Source: JAZGER01 sp036480335
GTDB taxonomy: Bacteria > Pseudomonadota > Gammaproteobacteria > DSM-19610
Direction: 5' to 3'
Assembly (NCBI GenBank): GCA_036480335.1
Contig: JAZGGH010000121.1
Span: 1-8,687 of the forward strand
DNA length: 8,687 nt
The position numbers were made by a program, and so were the translations under genes. Below the pieces are notes generated by a model that was not told the DNA's origin, did no database searches, and was given only the letters and a program-made list of their open reading frames with translations. Each line of letters starts with the position of its first letter. The first letter of the stretch is position 1. Below are positions 6,077 to 8,687 of the stretch, in pieces.

Positions 6077-7045
6077 TTACGATGTCAGTGAAAAGTATAA
6101 CATTGCCTGATAGCCAAAATAGGCGAGCAATAGAATACTGCCTTCGAGGCGGTTGATCAGCCCGGGTTTGATGACACCACGGGCCATTATTACCAGAGCT
6201 AATGTTAACACCGCCATGACTGGCACATCGCGTGTTATCACTGCCGTATCTACTGGGCCAGGGGCAATCAGGCCAGGCATGCTGAGGACGGCGAGTAAAT
6301 TAAACATATTTGAGCCAATGATGTTGCCAATAGCGATATCGTGTTCATCCTTGAAAGCACAGGCAATCGTAGCCGCCAGTTCTGGCAGGCTGGTGCCCAG
6401 TGCTACGATCGTCAGACCGATTATCAGATCACTGACGCCGAAGTGGGTGGCGACGCCTATTGATCCCCAGACCAGTAAGCGTGAGCTAACAACCAGTACC
6501 AGCAATCCGGCAAACAACCAGAACAGGGACGTGGAAAAGGGCATGTCAGTGGGGATTTCGTCAGCGTATTCCTCCAACACCGGATCACTCTTACGGGATG
6601 ACAGGCCAAGATGAACAGTCCAGCCGAGCATGACAACTAAGCCCGTAAACAGCAGGATACCATCCAGCGTGCTGAGATTTGTGTCGAGTAACAGACTGCC
6701 AGCTAACAAGGTGGCCAGGAGTAGAATGGGTAATTCCCGCTTGATTATTCCGGATTCAACCCGCAAAGGCACTATGATCGCCGTCAGGCCGAGTACCAGC
6801 GCAATATTGGTGATATTTGAGCCTATAGCATTGCCGATGGCCAGTCCGGGATTACCATTCAGTGAAGCCGTGGCGGAAACCAGCATTTCCGGTGCCGAGG
6901 TGCCGAAGCCAACGATAGTGAGTCCAATCAGCAAGGGTGAAACACCCAAATTGCGGGCAGTGGCTGAGGCGCCGATGACGAAACGGTCGGCACCCCAGAT
7001 GAGCAGGGCAAAACCGGCGAGTATGGCAATAATCTGTATGAGCAT
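6077..7045 (-). CDS. yrbG: Calcium/sodium antiporter (YrbG type, CaCA superfamily)
   Basis: An inner-membrane cation exchanger, probably Na+/Ca2+, with 10 or so hydrophobic segments. The 322-aa product (E. coli YrbG 325) has the two inverted alpha repeats that define the family. Repeat alpha-1 contains GFGTSAPE (46-53) and GNAIGSN (71-77); alpha-2 contains ALGTSLPE (215-222) and GNIIGSN (240-246). These carry the acidic and polar ion-binding residues. A short acidic cytoplasmic loop (about 151-170, DPVLEEYADE) separates the halves. The ATG at 7045-7043 has no evident Shine-Dalgarno. It is the first gene of the minus-strand block, as in E. coli, where the mla lipid-transport genes lie upstream; here the upstream region holds a divergent broken gene instead. 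The physiological substrate is inferred from family only. Confidence 0.93.
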   Translation of the reverse strand: MLIQIIAILAGFALLIWGADRFVIGASATARNLGVSPLLIGLTIVGFGTSAPEMLVSATASLNGNPGLAIGNAIGSNITNIALVLGLTAIIVPLRVESGIIKRELPILLLATLLAGSLLLDTNLSTLDGILLFTGLVVMLGWTVHLGLSSRKSDPVLEEYADEIPTDMPFSTSLFWLFAGLLVLVVSSRLLVWGSIGVATHFGVSDLIIGLTIVALGTSLPELAATIACAFKDEHDIAIGNIIGSNMFNLLAVLSMPGLIAPGPVDTAVITRDVPVMAVLTLALVIMARGVIKPGLINRLEGSILLLAYFGYQAMLYFSLTS

Positions 7046-7140
7046 AGGGCGGCTATGGTAACGGTTTGTTTTATCTACTGCATCCGTAATTTACTTAGAT
7101 AAAGACTACCATTATATGGTCGATACTATTACGTATGCCG
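7046..7140 (-). promoter_or_regulatory. Candidate promoter of the yrbG-ptsN block
   Basis: On the minus strand a perfect -10 hexamer TATAAT lies at 7116-7111, about 65 nt upstream of the antiporter ATG. The -35 region at 16-18 nt spacing (GGCATA or close by) is poor, so an activator or another promoter may be needed. The -10 sits inside a perfect 13-nt palindrome, ACCAT-tat-ATGGT (7108-7120), which could be an operator for the divergent region. There is no other match to a known regulatory site here. Confidence 0.35.
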
Positions 7141-7448
7141 ACTATATTGCCGGATCGGATTTACCCGAAGTAAAAGGACTTATGCAGAAGAAGCTTCCCT
7201 CACAAATTCTAATGAAAAGACTGCTGGTTGTCTGTTCACTGGTTGTCTGTGTTGCGGCGACAGTTGTCTGGCTGAGCATCGATTCTGCACACAAGGTATC
7301 CAGCAGTGCTGATCAGCTCATTAGTCACCATATCCCTGGATTAAGCGCCATCAGCACATTGCAGTCGGTTATGAATGAACGGGTCATTCAACTCTATCTC
7401 TATTATGCCACCATGCAAGCCGAAAGCGGGGAGCAGTTGTTCTGGTGA
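7116..7448 (+). pseudogene. 5' remnant of a membrane-bound GGDEF-EAL sensor protein
   Basis: A 110-aa reading frame that looks like the amino-terminal end of a c-di-GMP signalling protein. A basic stretch (MKR) precedes one strong membrane helix (LLVVCSLVVCVAATVVWLSI, about 34-53). Next comes the start of a periplasmic helical sensor (SSSADQLISHHIPGLSAIST, NERVIQLYLYYATM), similar in style to four-helix-bundle sensors. It then jumps directly to SGEQ, the first part of a GGDEF-like motif, and stops at TGA 7446-7448. The rest of the sensor, any second membrane helix and the first ~80 residues of GGDEF are absent, so an internal deletion is inferred. Possible starts are ATG 7116, ATG 7182 (AAAAGGA nearby but only 3 nt away) and ATG 7212 directly before the helix. 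Confidence 0.7.
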
Positions 7449-8485
7449 CAGAAATGCCCTGTAACTCGGCGGGTTTGTCCGTTGCAGGTGCCTTGCTCGA
7501 CCTTTCTGTGACACCCATGAGGCTGCAAGAGCGGGAGCTGAGCGTTACTTGCAGTATAGGAATGGCATCGGTAACCGGGCATGCGCAATCTCTGGATGGT
7601 TTGTTGAAACATGCCGATACGGCATTACGTGACGTGATGTTGGCAGGCGGCTCCAGCTACCTGGTTTATAACGACGCCATGGATAACGAAGCAGAACAGA
7701 TGCTATCGATCGAAAACGATCTACGCCTGGCTATTCAAAGAAATGAGCTTGAACTTTTTTACCAGCCAAAAATCGATCCGCTAGATTCCCGTGTCGCCTG
7801 TGCCGAGGCGCTGTTACGCTGGCGTAAACAGGGCGAGCTGGTATCGCCTGGCGTATTTATACCGATTGCTGAACAAACGGCATTGATTATACCCATTGGT
7901 GAATGGGTGTTAAGGACAGCTTGCGAACAATGGAAGCAGTGGTCAGAAGACGGACTGAGCTGCGTTCCGATTGCCGTGAATATTTCTGCTCAGCAGTTCC
8001 GGCTGGCAGATTTTCCGGCGCAGGTACAAGCCATTCTGGATAGTGCCGGTATGCCGCCGCAGATGCTTGAACTTGAAATTACAGAAGAGGCAGCAACCGG
8101 TGATCAGCAACAGGTCATTGCCACGATGCATGCTCTGAAAGGCATCGGTGTAACGTTGGCAATTGATGATTTTGGTACCGGGTATTCTTCATTATCCTAT
8201 CTGAAGCATTTTCCGCTTGATGTGTTGAAAGTGGATCAATCTTTTATTCGTGAAATGCTCTGCTCACAGGATGACCAGGCGATTGTGGAAATGATTGTTT
8301 CACTTGCGCATCGTCTGGCGTTCAAGGTGGTCGCAGAGGGTGTTGAAACCGTCGAACAACAACGTTTCCTCGAAGCGCTGGGCTGTGACCTCCTGCAGGG
8401 TTTTTTGTTTAGTCGGCCATTGCCAGCGAATGACTTTATGCAGTTGTTGGATGTTGAGAACGCAAATCATAAAAGCCCAGCCTGA
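7445..8485 (+). CDS. EAL-domain protein with a truncated GGDEF remnant; probable 3' part of a disrupted GGDEF-EAL gene
   Basis: Residues 1-75 are the last part of a GGDEF domain (CSIGMAS at 36-42; LLKHADTAL at 53-61, followed by a degenerate DVMLAGGSSY). Residues about 88-335 are a complete EAL domain, which hydrolyses cyclic di-GMP to pGpG. Catalytic positions are all present: EAL (Glu121), Asn179 in VNIS, Glu211 in EITE, DDFGTGYSSL (Asp241, Asp242), Lys262 in LKVDQSF, Glu298 in AEGVET and Gln318 in LQGF. The frame opens with GTG 7445, overlapping the upstream TGA as GTGA, with GGGGAG 11 nt upstream, so coupled translation is conceivable. Adding one T at 7438/7439 would join both frames into SGEQFVLVTEM, a GGDEF-like reading. 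I think it is a decayed gene whose EAL part may or may not be expressed. Confidence 0.75.
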   Translation: MTEMPCNSAGLSVAGALLDLSVTPMRLQERELSVTCSIGMASVTGHAQSLDGLLKHADTALRDVMLAGGSSYLVYNDAMDNEAEQMLSIENDLRLAIQRNELELFYQPKIDPLDSRVACAEALLRWRKQGELVSPGVFIPIAEQTALIIPIGEWVLRTACEQWKQWSEDGLSCVPIAVNISAQQFRLADFPAQVQAILDSAGMPPQMLELEITEEAATGDQQQVIATMHALKGIGVTLAIDDFGTGYSSLSYLKHFPLDVLKVDQSFIREMLCSQDDQAIVEMIVSLAHRLAFKVVAEGVETVEQQRFLEALGCDLLQGFLFSRPLPANDFMQLLDVENANHKSPA

Positions 8486-8687
8486 TACTCTATATTGCTC
8501 AGCTGGTACACATTGTTACAATTGAACTCGTGCCTTTATATTCCAGCTCTGGACAGCATTCCCTCTAACAGGCTGTTGAAATTTGACGGTCCTAAATCAA
8601 GAAATCTCTTTCGAACTATAAATTCCAGGTTTTTAACCTGTATTTAGCATTAATCTGTCGAATCAGGCAGGGTTTTCCCTTATCTCC
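8486..8687. other. Gene-free right flank
   Basis: No convincing coding frame lies here. It contains the repeat end at 8553-8581 and two short palindromes: ATTGTTACAAT (8512-8522) and CAGGTTTTTAACCTG (8626-8640). Neither has the stem-plus-T-run form of a clear terminator for the upstream EAL frame. The sequence beyond 8582 is AT-richer and does not resemble the palindromic copies A and B. It could be the edge of an insertion element extending past the window. Confidence 0.4.
8553..8581 (+). repeat. Inverted copy of the ptsN-end repeat block
   Basis: ACAGCATTCCCT (8553-8564), one base, then TAACAGGCTGTTGAAA (8566-8581). Both words occur on the minus strand at the 3' end of ptsN (133-144 and 110-125). 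Similarity stops after GAAA: this copy continues TTTGACGG, while the other continues AAGTCTCATGCG. The two copies face in opposite directions about 8.4 kb apart. Confidence 0.55.

Noticed and set aside
6153..7061. Plus-strand frames opposite the antiporter gene
   Set aside because: They mirror a clear CaCA-family membrane protein and show no domain of their own.
7445..7670. Active diguanylate cyclase
   Set aside because: Only the end of the GGDEF domain remains. The motif would read SGEQF even if the frame were restored, and the first half of the domain is missing.
110..8581. Reading the whole block as a composite transposon
   Set aside because: There are inverted repeat words at both edges, but no transposase, integrase or target-site duplication is visible, and the cargo is essential chromosomal genes in their normal order.

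Overview
The window is a piece of a gammaproteobacterial chromosome. The evidence is a nine-gene block on the minus strand in the order found in Escherichia coli and relatives: Na+/Ca2+ antiporter (yrbG), kdsD, kdsC, lptC, lptA, lptB, rpoN, hpf, ptsN. Gene content, protein lengths and motifs all fit this group, but I cannot name the genus from sequence alone.

Layout, left to right. Positions 1-125 hold a palindromic repeat that runs into the stop codon of ptsN. Positions 123-7045 are the minus-strand block, transcribed right to left. It supplies Kdo-8-phosphate steps of lipopolysaccharide synthesis (kdsD, kdsC), the LptB/LptC/LptA part of the lipopolysaccharide transport bridge, sigma-54 (rpoN), a ribosome hibernation factor (hpf) and the nitrogen-PTS IIA protein (ptsN). 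The genes are packed tightly: lptA/lptB share ATGA, lptC/lptA overlap by 20 nt, and most other gaps are 2-30 nt. The two exceptions are 127 nt between lptB and rpoN, and 151 nt between kdsC and lptC. The second gap holds another palindromic repeat. Positions 7046-7115 are a divergent spacer with a candidate promoter for the block. Positions 7116-8485 on the plus strand are a decayed sensor GGDEF-EAL gene: a large internal deletion plus a one-base frameshift in the GGDEF motif leave a short membrane fragment and an EAL-domain ORF with all key residues. Positions 8486-8687 contain no gene and carry a second copy of the repeat end found beside ptsN.

The most unusual signals are non-coding. First, two roughly 100-nt palindromes (1-105 and 4386-4485) share their ends, loop and exact 72-nt core length while having different, internally complementary stems. 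This suggests a dispersed structured element family. Second, a 12-nt plus 16-nt block occurs in inverted orientation at both edges of the window, next to the ptsN stop codon and beyond the EAL ORF. I did not find a clear new enzymatic, defence or mobile gene system; the protein-coding content is mostly well-known housekeeping.
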